A stretch of DNA of 64,000 nt from Tetraselmis striata (Eukaryota; Chlorophyta; Chlorodendrophyceae; Chlorodendrales; Chlorodendraceae). The DNA lies in NCBI GenBank assembly GCA_006384855.1, contig VCJN01002775.1, forward strand, positions 88,694 through 152,693. Reading direction: 5' to 3'. Both the position numbers and the translations under genes were made by a program. Positions 48,140 to 59,265 of this stretch are shown piece after piece (positions within the stretch are counted from its first letter, which is position 1; every line of letters starts with the position of its first letter). The notes below the pieces were generated by a model. The model saw only the letters and a program-made list of their open reading frames with translations. It searched no databases and had not been told where the DNA came from.

Positions 48140-49470
48140 GGGCGGTGCGTCGGCCCGAAGGGTTTCCAGCCTCCTACCCCCTATAGCATCAACATACAAT
48201 GCGAGAGAATATCGGAGGAACTCAAAAATCCGCCACGGTAGCGACCTTGGCTTCCCCTCCCTCTAGCGATATCGGGTTCGATTCGGGTGGGTTCGGTGCC
48301 GAGATGTCTCCGATTCTGTTTGGCGTGGGTGAGCTGCAGTGAGTGAGTGGGAAATAAAAAAGGGCGGCATCCGTACCTGATGCGACCGAGTGCGCAGCCG
48401 GTGTTGACCACAGTGGGCACCACCTGCCCGACCACCGCCACTCATGTGTACCTAAGGGATAGGGCTTGCGCTCCGGGGGGCGTGATGCGCAATGGCCGCG
48501 CGCTCTGGCGGCGACCACGCTACGTGCAACTCGGGGTGGGTGAGGGAGCTTGGATGGTGCTTGTGTGCTGGACGCGCCGCGCGCGGCCCGTATAAAGGAC
48601 GATTCTCGTACATAAATAGTTCGCGCGCAATATCCCGGTATTGGTACGCCGTGAAGTGGATCTCAAACCTGGTACACGGTGGTGGCAGGTGCGGTGTGTT
48701 GCGTGTGCTCATGCACGGACTACTCGTACTAGGGACATGCCCCCCCCCCCCCCCCCCCCCTCCCGCCCCCCCTTCAGCGATGCCCACGGCCGCTATGCCG
48801 CTATGCCGCTATCCCGCTTTTCACAACATTATTTCCACCAGCATCGACGCATTAAGGTGCACCCATCGCCGTCTCACTGGTCCCACGATGGCGAGCTATG
48901 ACCAAGCGGCCGTGCATTACTATAGAACAGTTTTACCGTATTGCGGCAAGAATCCAGGCCGCGAGAACCCTCTCTCGTATGCGCGTATTGCAGCGATCAC
49001 AGCCGCATTTTGTCCATCATTTGCCCATGAACCATCGTCATCGACACGTAGGGCTTGGTGCATGTCGTGAATGACCCAATTACAATGCCCTCCGCGCATG
49101 GTGGATAGTTATCATACCGCCAAGGGTGATATGGTATGAGTACGGGGGCAGTGGACGGTGTACCGTATCTAAATTAAAGTGTTCACAGCAACAGCTACAA
49201 CGTAGCAATATCGGGTGTATCGCGTTGTCGCGACATTTCCCCCCAGCCGTACGATTCTACCTGAGCAACATGCGTGCACGCGCGCACGGCCTCAGTGTAG
49301 CTGCGCGTGGGCATGTGGATCGAATTCGCAAACCCCTAATTTTTGTGGAGGGGTGCAGGTGACACTACCTGTACTACTATAGAGTGAATTATAGAAAGGG
49401 CAGTTCCCCAGAACTGCTGGTACTGGTGTGAATTACAAAAAGGGCAGTACTACTAGTATGATGTGTAGCA
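48140..49470. other. Spacer, no gene supported
   Basis: Contains a C run (48738-48761), a TATAAAG at about 48592, and one copy of the dispersed motif GGTGTGAATTACAAAA (49425-49440) directly before the truncated LINE. Open frames overlap on both strands without domain features. Confidence 0.4.
49425..49440 (+). repeat. Dispersed motif GGTGTGAATTACAAAA
   Basis: A 16-bp word, usually inside GTACTGGTGTGAATTAC and followed by a GGC-GTAC word, found at 21746-21761, 45558-45573 and 46674-46689 (GTGCATT variant), 49425-49440, 54045-54060 and, inverted, 62317-62332. Weaker forms lie near 2799-2822 and 24515-24530. It marks edges of otherwise unrelated blocks and may be the terminal sequence of a MITE family. 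Confidence 0.7.
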
Positions 49471-49473
49471 CTT

Positions 49474-50654
49474 GGAGTGCTTGCGGTGCCTCATTGGGGT
49501 AGGTAAAAGCTCCCCTGGGGTGGCCACTGCACCGATGATGCGGGAATTGGATATTGCGCCCATAGAGGCTACGGCCGCTGCGGCACGGGCTCGGGCGTTC
49601 CTTAAAGCATCCGAATTGAATACATGTATAACCCATTTAGTAGATCAGCCAAGTCGGGCGCGCCCTAACACGTGGACGTCAGGGACAGTGCGGTGGTTAG
49701 ATCGACTAGCTAGGGCGAACGTAGGGCTAGCTGAGGGGGCGCACCTTCCACTTGAGTGGAGGTCACTAGCCGCGTGCGATGCCGCTAAACTAGTAAAGGC
49801 ATCGGTGTGGGCGCGTTACGAGTCGTCGGCATCGTTAGCACGCAATAAAACCTGGGGTATATATGTCCAGGCGTCTTATGCGTCAAACCCGTACGGCACG
49901 GTGTGGGTGTCCCCGCGGGGGTTGTGGCCGGGTTGCACATCATGATACAATTACGCACCCGAGTATTTCCCACTGCCCGCCGATTGGCCCGGATTCATGC
50001 CATGCCTGAGCGGTTCCTGAAACACTGCCCTGCATGTGGCGGAGGTGAATCTGAGACTATCGAACATATGTTGGTGGAGTGCCAGCCAGCGGTGGGGGTA
50101 TCACCGTCATACTTTTGGGTTGTTAGTTCCGGAGTTTAGGGATTTTATTAGTAGTCAGGTTATTGCGTCAACACCTAAGGACTTAACTTCCTTTATTTTG
50201 GGCGGGGTCCCCCCCCTCCCTTCACGGCGCCATGGATTTTACTGGCTGGGAATGGGAAATTTTTCCATCTATGGCGTCGGGCCCTCCCTCACATTGCCTT
50301 TTTTGTTGCACATGTATCGCACTCCCGAAATGCTTTGCTCCGCGGGTTGGGGCTTGCCCCAACTCGCATTACTCGAATGGGCCGACGCCCAAACGGGTAG
50401 GGCGGACCTTTCGTGGTCAGTGCCGGGTATTTTGATGGCAGTGTTTTAGACGGTGATCCAACAATGTTGGAAATTCCGTCACTGGCCTCTAATTAGTTTT
50501 GCAGAATGCTTCGGCAATTTGCTTGATGACTATACCGGAGCGTCGCCTACCCAGGGCTTTCCGTAACTGGATTGCTGCCTAAACGGCCATCGCAGAGACG
50601 CTGCAAGGGTTTCACTGGTACAAAGTCCTGTCCGGGGGCGGAAAAAAAAGCATG
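49474..50654 (+). mobile_element. 5'-truncated LINE, sibling of the 30-35-kb copy
   Basis: Matches the last about 1.2 kb of the LINE at 30332-35262, in the plus orientation. It starts within the RT tail (CLRCLIGVGKSSPGVATAP) and ends in the family tail with AAAAAAAA (about 50647-50654). It keeps the intact C-terminal finger HCPACGGGESETIEHMLVEC that the long copy has lost. It has its own frame break near 49890 (ASNPYGTVWV where the long copy reads ASNPLPQYGVGV) and another near 50085. Confidence 0.92.
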
Positions 50655-50680
50655 TATACCGCGAGAGCGTCTTGTCCATA

Positions 50681-51487
50681 CTACATGCATCAAAAGTAAT
50701 GAACGGGGTTTTTATAGCCGAACTTCAAATCGGTGCCCGACGCGATAAAGCGAGCCGTTCGGTAACGGGTATATATAGCAAAACATAACGTCTTTGTCAC
50801 TTTCGGGCTGAGGCATGAGCGTTTAAGCGACGCTCTTTGTCGTGCGCATGTTCGATTCGCCGTCGGCACATTTCCTCGAAGTGAGGAGGGCCCGCCGCGC
50901 GCGAACCACGGTGCGCGGACCCAGTGCGGACTTAGCGGGCGCGGGATGCGGGTGCGACTATGTACCGCGCACATAGTTTACAGCCACACTGTGATCTTAA
51001 GCACTGCGCGCATATACTGCGTTTTTTGCCAATTTTATTGTTGACCGGCAATTCCCGTTTTTCCGGCGCGCACTAGCGGCCGAGTATCGTTGATTGTTGA
51101 AGCGCATACGCCAAGCGTGGCCATGGGCTCGAGACTCAAGATAGCCGCAACATAACCCCGCATGTTTACAGATTAGGTCATAGAAATACCCTAGATAACC
51201 CTAAATTCTCACCGCATACATGCAATGTAACGCATTTGCATCTGGCACGATGTAGCATTTCACCAATGCTAGATGTACATGCGTATATGCCCACCATATA
51301 AGATGATACATCTATCATACATATGTATATGCCATCATCGCATTATTTGTGCGACTACTAGGGGCGGCTAGCTCGAGGGAAGATGAGGATATATGGCCAA
51401 TAGCGGCAATCAGTTTGGCGACATGTGGCATGCAGCCTGCGCAGGGATCGAGACCCACCCGTTTATTACTTTTGACGCAGCTTGTAG
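50681..51487 (+). mobile_element. 0.8-kb TIR element, copy 3
   Basis: Starts CTACATGCATCAAAAGTAAT and ends ATTACTTTTGACGCAGCTTG, then TAG. TA precedes it; TG follows (a changed TA). The tRNA-like segment at about 50803-50875 has a box A-like GGCATGAGCGTTTAAGC and a box B-like TGTTCGATTCG. It lies about 230 bp from a mariner remnant and directly after the truncated LINE. Confidence 0.8.
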
Positions 51488-51719
51488 TGGGATGGAAACA
51501 ATATTACGTACATTTGGCGTTACTGCCGATTTTGTAGGCAAGTATTTTCAGTTTACACCCTTGATTTCAGGTGTATTTATTTCGCGCGCTCTTTGTGTCC
51601 TCATCCTCCCGCGCGCGCTTAACACTTTTGCTAGTCGCCTAGGCATTGAGGCGGACATGTGTTTGCATTGTTTATTGATATATTGCCCTATTTTCGATAG
51701 GGTGTATTCTCAAAGCTGC

Positions 51720-52380
51720 GGAGGCTCTTGGATCTCATTCCCCTCAGGTGGTCCTCGACTATGTTCCACATGTTTTCGATAGGGTTCAAATCTGGGGAGC
51801 ACGGAGGTGCGCACACCACTTTGATGTGCGGGATTTTGCCATGTTTACTTTGTTATTTTTCCCTCTGCGGAGAGGCGCCGTCTTAGTAAAGTGTGAACGG
51901 CTGCCTGCCAAAGAGCTGCGCACCTTTAGGAACGAATAGATCCTCAACCACCTTGCAGTATTCTTTCGCACCCACGCCTTTTGTCTAGTACTCCTTGCGC
52001 CATCTGCTTTCCTTGACTATTGCATACAAGCCAGACACGCCATTTGATGCCAACGCGTTGTTCATGTGTGCCTTGTTTAGATGCTTGACTACCTCTTGCT
52101 TCACTGGTTTGCCGCGGCGTTGCCACATCTGTCTCCCTTAGAGTTTTTGCTGCGGAAACTATCAAAATCTGTGAACATCTAGTTTTGTATGTCCGGCTTT
52201 TTTGTTCCCGTTTACCCATACCTCTTGTTGCTGCTCGTGATGACTCTCATTCAGTCGCTGCCTCTTACACATTGGCTTGAACTGCAACCCCTTCGGCTGC
52301 CCTCGCTTCAAAGCGCGGCAAACAGTGCTCGGCTGGCCGCCTGCCGTATGGCCACGCGCCCTCAGGCCTACGTCGGCAAG
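51720..52380 (-). pseudogene. Tc1/mariner-type transposase remnant
   Basis: On the minus strand, in order: a helix-turn-helix-like start (QPSTVCRALKRGQPKGLQFK), MCKRQRLNESHHEQQQEVWV, then, after frame breaks, VVEDLFVPKGAQLFGRQPFT and the DDE region DGAS...VVCAPPCSPDLNPIENMWNI, then VEDHLRG. PPxSPDLNPIENxW is the hallmark of Tc1/mariner/IS630 enzymes. Stops and frameshifts make it non-functional. It is the only TA-specific transposase trace in the window. Confidence 0.82.
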
Positions 52381-52559
52381 CAATAGTGGCGGCCCCTACG
52401 GCTCCTTTCCCTCATCCACCATTCGCCTCGCCGCCGAAGCAGCCTTGTTGTTGAGGACGCGCAACCTCCCTTGCCGCGCACCTACGGTTACCAAAACATC
52501 TTCCCGTGTCAGCGAGAGAAACGGGAGGATGTTTCTCTCGCTGAAATGTTTCCTCCGGC

Positions 52560-53432
52560 ATCAGCGGGTTGGATGGCAACAAAGTCTCGAAAAGGCTGGA
52601 CGGACTGACCACGAAGGAAGCATGGAGTCGGGGCGAAAGAACCGCCAGGGAAGTTGCGCACAGCAAGTAACACCGCGGAGATATAGACCACCGCTAAAGC
52701 GGATTTTCGGAGGCGCCCGCGGTCTTCCAACCACAAAAGGGTAGCACCGGCGAATACCATGCACCGGGGCGGAAGGCGCCCGGTCCACCGCTAGCTTGTT
52801 GCGCTCCGCCTCGGTCGCCGCGATCCCCATGGTGCACCAGCGGGGGTCGTTGCCCCAAGTGGGGGTCGTGGAGGACACGCACGCGAAATCGATCACGTAA
52901 TCGCACGCCGGGCCCCCGACCCCGCCAGCGTCAAATCTGACGGCCGCGAGCGGTCCGCTGGGCGCAGCCCACTCGTCTCATGGGTCAAGTCGCTGACTCC
53001 CGAGCGGTCCCGGTCGAGCACCGTCCCCGCTTCGATCGCCACGGAAGCCCACAGATTTTTCAGAGCGGTATACATGCGGTGCATGCTTGTAGTTCGCAAA
53101 GGGGGAAATGGGCAGATGATCCACGACGAAATCCGTGGCATTCCGGTTCGAGCCATCCGTAGAGCGAAGCCATAAGAGGTCAATACCACACGTGGGGGCA
53201 TGGCATGTGACAAGCGCGGAACCCCTGTGCGGGCGAAGGCCCAGCACCCGCGCAGCGGCGGCCGAATAACTGAAAAAGCAGCATGGGGAATCTTGCGGGC
53301 TGACTCGTGATCCGAGTGGAAAAGCGACAAGGAGCCCGGCCCGCACGCGTTGTACAAGCCCAAGGTATCAAGTCGCGAGGCCGCGGCACCCATACGCTGG
53401 ACGCCAAGAGCGAGGGCCACGAAGTCACTCAA
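52560..53432 (-). pseudogene. LINE C-terminal nuclease-like remnant
   Basis: Minus strand: a long open frame from 53432 (HAMPPRVVLTSYGFALRMAR, VAIEAGTVLDRDRSGVSDLT) reaches SRPSDLTLAG. A one-base shift at about 52910-52920 (within a G-rich word) leads to CDYVIDFACVSSTTPTWGND, then NKLAVDRAPSAPV and RCYPFVVGRP. The RPsDl..yVIDfa pattern and the later K and F-V-V strand match the PD-(D/E)XK-like tail of algal LINE polyproteins, like the copy at 23.2-24.1 kb but not closely related to it. Confidence 0.55.
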
Positions 53433-53701
53433 GCGAATCGCACGTACGGCTCAGGTGGCGTTGGACAACCATGGTCGTCGTGGGTTGATCATCGGAGGCA
53501 CCGCCCGTACCCGTACCCGAGGGCGGAGCTGTAGTACCGCCTGGCTGAGGTTCTAGTAGGGAAGGAGATGCCACTGACGGAGGGGGTGCCACTAATTCGC
53601 GGGCCCACGGTATCTCGAGAGCTAAAGAAGCGCATGTAGTAACGTATTGGCAGCACTCGTACAGGTACCACCGATAGGAAGCGATATATTGCTGCTGGGT
53701 A

Positions 53702-53833
53702 AAAGTAAAAAGTAAAGTAAAGTAAAGTTCGCCCCGGGACATCGGCCGAAGCCGCCCCAGCACTTGACCTCGTGCGCCAACTGCAGTCGTAGGTCTGGCA
53801 TAGCCCATAGACCATTGCCTCATTCGAACCCCG
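53702..53833 (-). mobile_element. SINE body copy with target-site duplication
   Basis: One unit of the SINE body seen at 13.0-13.4 kb, with its GTAAA/TTTAC tail on the left. It is flanked by ATATTGCTGCTGGGTA (53686-53701) and ATATTGCTGGGTA (53834-53846), a target duplication that differs by one CTG. There is no tRNA-like head here, so it is 5'-truncated or a headless form. Confidence 0.82.
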
Positions 53834-53849
53834 ATATTGCTGGGTAGCA

Positions 53850-54389
53850 GGGGCGGCCTCATCAGTGCTCCATGGGGACTCCATGGGGAGTGCCATAAAA
53901 GATACTGGTGCTGACGCGCAGTCTTCCGCTAGTGCTCGTACCCGTACGGGCCGTAGTATCATCAGCTGACGGATCTGGCCAGTACCATAGCATGTAATCC
54001 TTGCGTAAAACAATATCCTACTCACTGATACTGGTGCCAATACTGGTGTGAATTACAAAAGGCCTGTGACCTGACCGCTACAACCGGTAGGACCCGTAGT
54101 ATCACTGTTGCCAGTCCGACCTGAACCAGGGGCGGAAAAATAGATAAATAAGATCCCGCCGCTAAAAGCAGTACTGGTACTGGTACCCTGGCAGTACTAC
54201 TGAATGAAAGTAGTAGATACCTATTTCGTTATACCCGTACTGCCATCCTTATTTCTACTACACCGGCGGTATCCAGCATACAGCATAATAATATCAGCAC
54301 ATCCGTCCGAAGGCTCGCGGGACATCATCGGGTAGTCCCAACACCACCGCCACCACCGCCCGCCACCACGTTGACTGTCGTCTAGCGAG
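53850..54389. other. Spacer with a dispersed motif
   Basis: Contains GGTGTGAATTACAAAA at 54045-54060 and GTAC-rich low-complexity words. No gene seen. The right end is the promoter region of the cyclin-like gene. Confidence 0.45.
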
Positions 54390-54396
54390 TATAAAC
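54390..54396 (+). promoter_or_regulatory. TATA box of the cyclin-like gene
   Basis: TATAAAC lies 50 bases before ATG 54446, implying a very short leader of about 20-25 bases. It is the only TATA-like word near the start. Confidence 0.6.
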
Positions 54397-54445
54397 TTCC
54401 AACCAGCCTCTCTGCAGTTGCCGCAGCACGCATTAGTCAGCAGCG

Positions 54446-55516
54446 ATGAATACGGGGGTTCAGCCAGCGACCCTGCTCAGCGGGCGTTCTGTTGGATGCG
54501 CGGCTCGGGCCGCACGCCAAACTGAGCAAGCCGTTGCCTTCGACGAGTTCGTCCGCGACAAGGCAGCCTCCTGGCACCGAGAGAGCGGCTACTATGGATC
54601 CGACTGCCAGCTGAACATCCGGCAGCATGGCCTTTGCTGGGCCGGCTGCAGCTATGCGCCTAGCGCTGGGCTGAAGCGTGTGCGCCGTGGCGGCGACTGT
54701 CTCGAGGGGCACGTATATATAGCCCATGAAATTAGCCTGGATAACTGGCCTACACACCCCGCTCCTCGAGGAGCTTTCGACAGCGCACAACCTCACGTCG
54801 ACCATAATTTCTTTGGCAAGACATTGAGTGGTTCCTGCAGCCCTATAGCTGTGCTGGGCGGATGCCCGTCTGGCGCTTCCTCCGTCTGTGTGTCCCCGCA
54901 GCTAGCCTTCCGGGGGACTTGGTCGCCTTCGGAGCCTGTGCTCGACTGCGACGTCAGGCGGCAATTGGACTTGGCGAGCCCCTTCAAGAGGCTGAGGTTC
55001 GACTCATCCCAACAGCACGACCTGCGCTGGGAGCATGCCCCTACTTTTGCCAGTGTTTCTACGTCCTCGGCGACCGACCTATCGACACGACAGTACATGG
55101 ACGCTTCGTCTTTCTTTGCGCAAGCCGATACGTATACGCAGCCCGCATTCCGACCATCGCTAATACTAGTCACTGCTCAGGAACAGTCTTGCAGCTACTC
55201 TCAACAAATTCCGGACACTCTTGGGAACTGCATGTCTTCGCTTGCTTTCCATGACCCGTCAACTGTGCCATTTGGACACCACCTCTGGTCTCGAGTGGCA
55301 TTGGAGGCGTCCTGCCAAAACCAGCTGTCACTGGATGCCGTTCTGGCGGCTTGTCTATGGATAGCCCACAAGTTGCAGGAGCGCAGAGCGAATACGCCCG
55401 GTGCTGCGACGCTATCTCGTCTATCTGGGGTGCCTGTCCACCAGCTGCGGAAGGCGGAGCAAACTGTGATGGGCTGGCTCCACTGGGCCCCCCTCAGAAA
55501 CTGGAAGAACCTCTGA
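54446..55516 (+). CDS. Cyclin-like protein
   Basis: A single-exon gene of 356 codons ending in TGA. The first two thirds are low in known features: Ser/Cys-rich, with DEFVRDKAASWHRESGYYGS near the start. The last about 62 residues fit the second half of a cyclin box: LSLDAVLAACLWIAHKLQER, then HQLRKAEQTVMGWLHW, with the alanine-rich packing helix (AACLWIAHKL) and the E..vL..L.W helix that cyclins show. The region before it (HHLWSRVALEASCQ) may be the first helices. The protein stops soon after the LHW helix, so only one cyclin fold is present. Its likely role is as a CDK partner, but no class can be given. TATA at 54390 and TGTAA at 55699 define a compact transcription unit. Confidence 0.6.
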   Translation: MNTGVQPATLLSGRSVGCAARAARQTEQAVAFDEFVRDKAASWHRESGYYGSDCQLNIRQHGLCWAGCSYAPSAGLKRVRRGGDCLEGHVYIAHEISLDNWPTHPAPRGAFDSAQPHVDHNFFGKTLSGSCSPIAVLGGCPSGASSVCVSPQLAFRGTWSPSEPVLDCDVRRQLDLASPFKRLRFDSSQQHDLRWEHAPTFASVSTSSATDLSTRQYMDASSFFAQADTYTQPAFRPSLILVTAQEQSCSYSQQIPDTLGNCMSSLAFHDPSTVPFGHHLWSRVALEASCQNQLSLDAVLAACLWIAHKLQERRANTPGAATLSRLSGVPVHQLRKAEQTVMGWLHWAPLRNWKNL

Positions 55517-55698
55517 ACGACGTGCCTGCCTTCGGACGAACATGTTTCAGTCCCGCAAGCAGTCGCATTTAAGCGCTGGCCGGTGTATCGGCCCGCCACA
55601 ACAACCAGGAGCCAGTAGGTCGCTACTGGCCCAGTTTGACGTTTTTAGTGGCCAACAATAAAACCAACAATAAAATGCAAGGCTTGCATCAGCTCGGG

Positions 55699-55703
55699 TG
55701 TAA
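55699..55703 (+). terminator. Poly(A) signal TGTAA of the cyclin-like gene
   Basis: TGTAA 183 bases after the stop; TGTAA is the standard green-algal poly(A) signal. It fits the simple single-exon unit. Confidence 0.55.
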
Positions 55704-55709
55704 AACCAC

Positions 55710-56420
55710 ACGCATGGACCGTGCATGTTATAAATTATTATCTGCATTTTTATTCCCGCGGCCACTCGCCATCGCACCAGCAAACGAACGGCTCATCGCT
55801 GCACTGCCTTTGCCGCCGTGCGTCTCCTCCCCACACCGCACTGGATGTCTTCTTGCAGTATGATACATAACTGAAATTGGCTTAGTATTAATACATACAG
55901 GTAGCTGAAACTGGCTGAGTCGAAACCCCGAGTTGTGTCCAGGTGCAGGTACTGGCAGCGGTATAGCGGGCATGTTGGTTCATCTTCTAAATCAAATGCT
56001 CTGCAGCATGTACTGGATGAAGACATATATACAGATACATACATACAGATATATGCACATATGTAAATATACAAATATGTATCAATACTCAGATGAATTA
56101 ATATCTATAAATATGTATCTAAACCCTAAACAGATGTATGTATGTCTATGTATGTATATATGTGTGTATGTAAACATATACATATGCATCTATAAAAACA
56201 TATATGTATACATATATATATACATATATGTATATGTACATGTGTATCTATCAATATAAATATATGCATATTTCAATGCACAAATCCATGATTATCTAAA
56301 TATGAATACATACACATCTATCACTTCATATGTATATATACATGTATATAGATGCATACATACATATAAAAATTTGGATACATATATGTATAGATTTATG
56401 GATACATAATATCTATGAAT
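55710..56420. other. AT-rich spacer, no gene seen
   Basis: Becomes increasingly ATA/TAC/ATG-rich toward the microsatellite, with many TATATA and ACATAT words. This is a degenerate shoulder of the same repeat. Confidence 0.5.
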
Positions 56421-56422
56421 GC

Positions 56423-56692
<270 letters not shown>

Positions 56693-56709
56693 TAATGTAA
56701 TGAACCGCA

Positions 56710-56934
56710 ATGAGGAGGGTGGACTGCGCATTGACGGGCGACCGGCGGCGGCATTTCCTGCCTGCTGTCACACTGCCACAGGTCATGGAAGCTGCCGATA
56801 CCACAGAGAGCTGCAAAGCGCTCTGCGCCGCCGATGGCAGCTGCCGCTGGTTCACGTACAACGAGAGGACGCGCGCATGCTTCCTCACGCACAGCTGCGA
56901 CCCGCAGCGCCCAAGCCCCGGTGCTCACATATTG
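56710..56934 (+). CDS. PAN/apple-domain exon
   Basis: Cys pattern of a PAN/apple fold: an opening DC, then [20 protein letters not shown] and [10 protein letters not shown] donor (ATATTG/GTGGGT) follows at 56934. CTGCCACAG/GTCATGG near 56782 could be the true acceptor, in which case the exon starts at 56783. Downstream to about 57255 is another open stretch ([20 protein letters not shown]) that may be a second exon after a C run. The rest of the gene is not found; upstream is only the microsatellite. Such domains bind carbohydrate or protein in secreted proteins. Orphan exon or gene fragment. Confidence 0.5.
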
Positions 56935-57259
56935 GTGGGTGGGCCCCCGCGCCTGCCATCCCCCCCCCCCCCCAGCTGGCAGCCTTGCTGACCGTTGCGT
57001 GTCAATCCGCAGCAGAGAACGTCGGCGGGTCCTCCCCCACTTCGTCACGCCATCAGGACTACGGCGCAAAAGAGGTCCAAGCACCGCGCAAGGCGCTGAA
57101 GCGCAGCCCCTGCCTGGACAGCAGCACGGCGACCAGCGGCAACAGCACCAGCGCAGGCGATTGCGAGCCTGCATGCTACACGTCGCTGGGTGCCTGTCCC
57201 CATGTACATCGCTCTTTGGTTGGGGCTGCCTCCATTCATGAGGCCACTGCTTGAATATG

Positions 57260-58555
57260 CCATGATTGGGCTCGATTTTGCCTGTGGCAGCTAACCCACC
57301 CCCCAAAAAATCGCATCGCAGCAGTAGTTGTAAAAGTACCAGCCAGCCGCCGACTGATTTTATGCCGGCGGAAGCAGGACATGCCGCCGCCCATTGTGAG
57401 CAGCATGTAGATACATATAGACCCCACAGGGTTCACATGCAGCATGTTGTAAATATACCGCACAAGCAAATACGGTCCGCGGGGCCCAAATATAATGAAT
57501 TGTTTTTGCACCTTCACATCGGAATATTCGTGGTGTACTTTCGAGTCATTTCTCCGTCGTAAGATTCTTTCGTCCTCTTCGCAGGGGGTCAAAAAAGTTG
57601 CTTATCCGCAAACCGTTTCTGTTTGTACGATGTAAGCATCATGATTTACCAAGGGAAGAACGTGGGGTGCGCCCCCAGTGTGCATCCGGGCCGCATACAG
57701 ACCTCAGGGCGACTCATAATGGAGGGCAACAGGTTGGCATGTTGCAGACAGCTTCGCTTGTGCTGAAATTCCGTTGGTGTCACCCACACGCCGGCGGATA
57801 CATACGTTGCAGAATGCCGGATCGGATACAATTGCCTGCTCTGGCGGTGCCCAAACCCTAGTAGTAGGGTCTGACCCTCTTTCGCAGAAATATTGTTTTT
57901 TTGAAGTTTATGTTTTTTGTTCTCATTACCACGCCGGTTCCCACGATTGAAATGGAAATGCAACGTGCTGACTTGCTGCGCTCCGCTGCCCAAGCCGAGT
58001 TGCTTTTAGAACCTGCTTTATCCAACCGCTGTGGGAACCCTAGGGATCACGGATGCAGCTTCCGGCCTTCCTCCTTCTTGCTCGGTTCCCGCGGTAACAA
58101 CACAGCCCCGTCAGCACTGGGCCTCTCGCGCGTGGGGCAGGTTCTCATTCGCGGTGCCCTTATACCCCTGGATCCATGAGCCGTGCACCCCGATTCTTGC
58201 TCTCCGGTGCTCGTTGCGCCCGAGCTGTCCCTGCTGGGATGCCCGTGCCCCTGGGCTACCCCATGCACATGCATTAACCGCCCTGTGGGTTGCCAGCATG
58301 CGACCCGCGGGAGGTGTAGGTGCTGAGGGCTGGCGCGTGGCAGTGGGGGGACTGGGGGGTTGTTGGCTGAGAAAAAGTTGGTGTGCCGGAGCCATTGCGG
58401 CGGCACCAGCATGGCTATGCTGACCTACTTACGTACGGCTACATGCCTGCGGGTTGTGGTGGGGTTGATTTGAACCGGGAAGGGGGTGTCAGCGCCTCCC
58501 AAACCAGTTGGGTTAGGGAGTCGGCGGTGCCAGTCTAACGGGCGAGCCAAATAGT
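57260..58555. other. Spacer, no gene recognised
   Basis: Open frames on both strands lack domains and overlap one another. This region includes the 3' flank of p23 (minus). Confidence 0.4.
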
Positions 58556-58558
58556 CGC

Positions 58559-59214
58559 CTACTTGGTGGCTTCCAGGTCGGGCAGCTCGTCGTCGTCGCT
58601 GTCCTCCTCGCCGTCCATGCCGCCCATCATGCCCTCCATGCCGCCCATGCCACCCATTGCCGCCCATCATGGCCTCCATGCCACCCATGCCTCCCATGCC
58701 GCCCATGCCGCCGCCGCCCATTCATGTTCTGGAAGTTGGCCATGTTGGACATGTTGGACCATGTCGAAGTCGCCGCCGCCCTCGCCCTCCTCGTCGTCCT
58801 CGTCCGCCCACTTGTCCCAGTCCGCCTTGATGTGCTGGTCCCTTGGGTCTTCTCCTTGGTCAGGCGCGGCCACCAGTCGTCGGTCCGCAGCCTGGAACAC
58901 CACCAGGCTCGATCTTCCGGGGGCCCGCGCGGATCTGAGCCAGCAAAGGGGGCACCAAGCACACGCACGCACAAGCGTTCGTGACATGCTGTGCCAGTTG
59001 ACATGTGGCGCCACTGAGGTGTGGGAGGAGTTTAAACCCCATAGCCCTCTTGGTAAGCTCGCGAGTAGAGGGAAAAGTACTCGCTGCATCACATACAGTT
59101 TCTCAAACAAACAGAAAGTCAACACCGTGCCCGCGCCCTTATGTGGCATCCAGACAGGGGGCCACTGCAGGAAGAGGAGCAGAGAAAGAGAGGGACAGAG
59201 AGAGAGAGAGAGAG

Positions 59215-59265
<51 letters not shown>

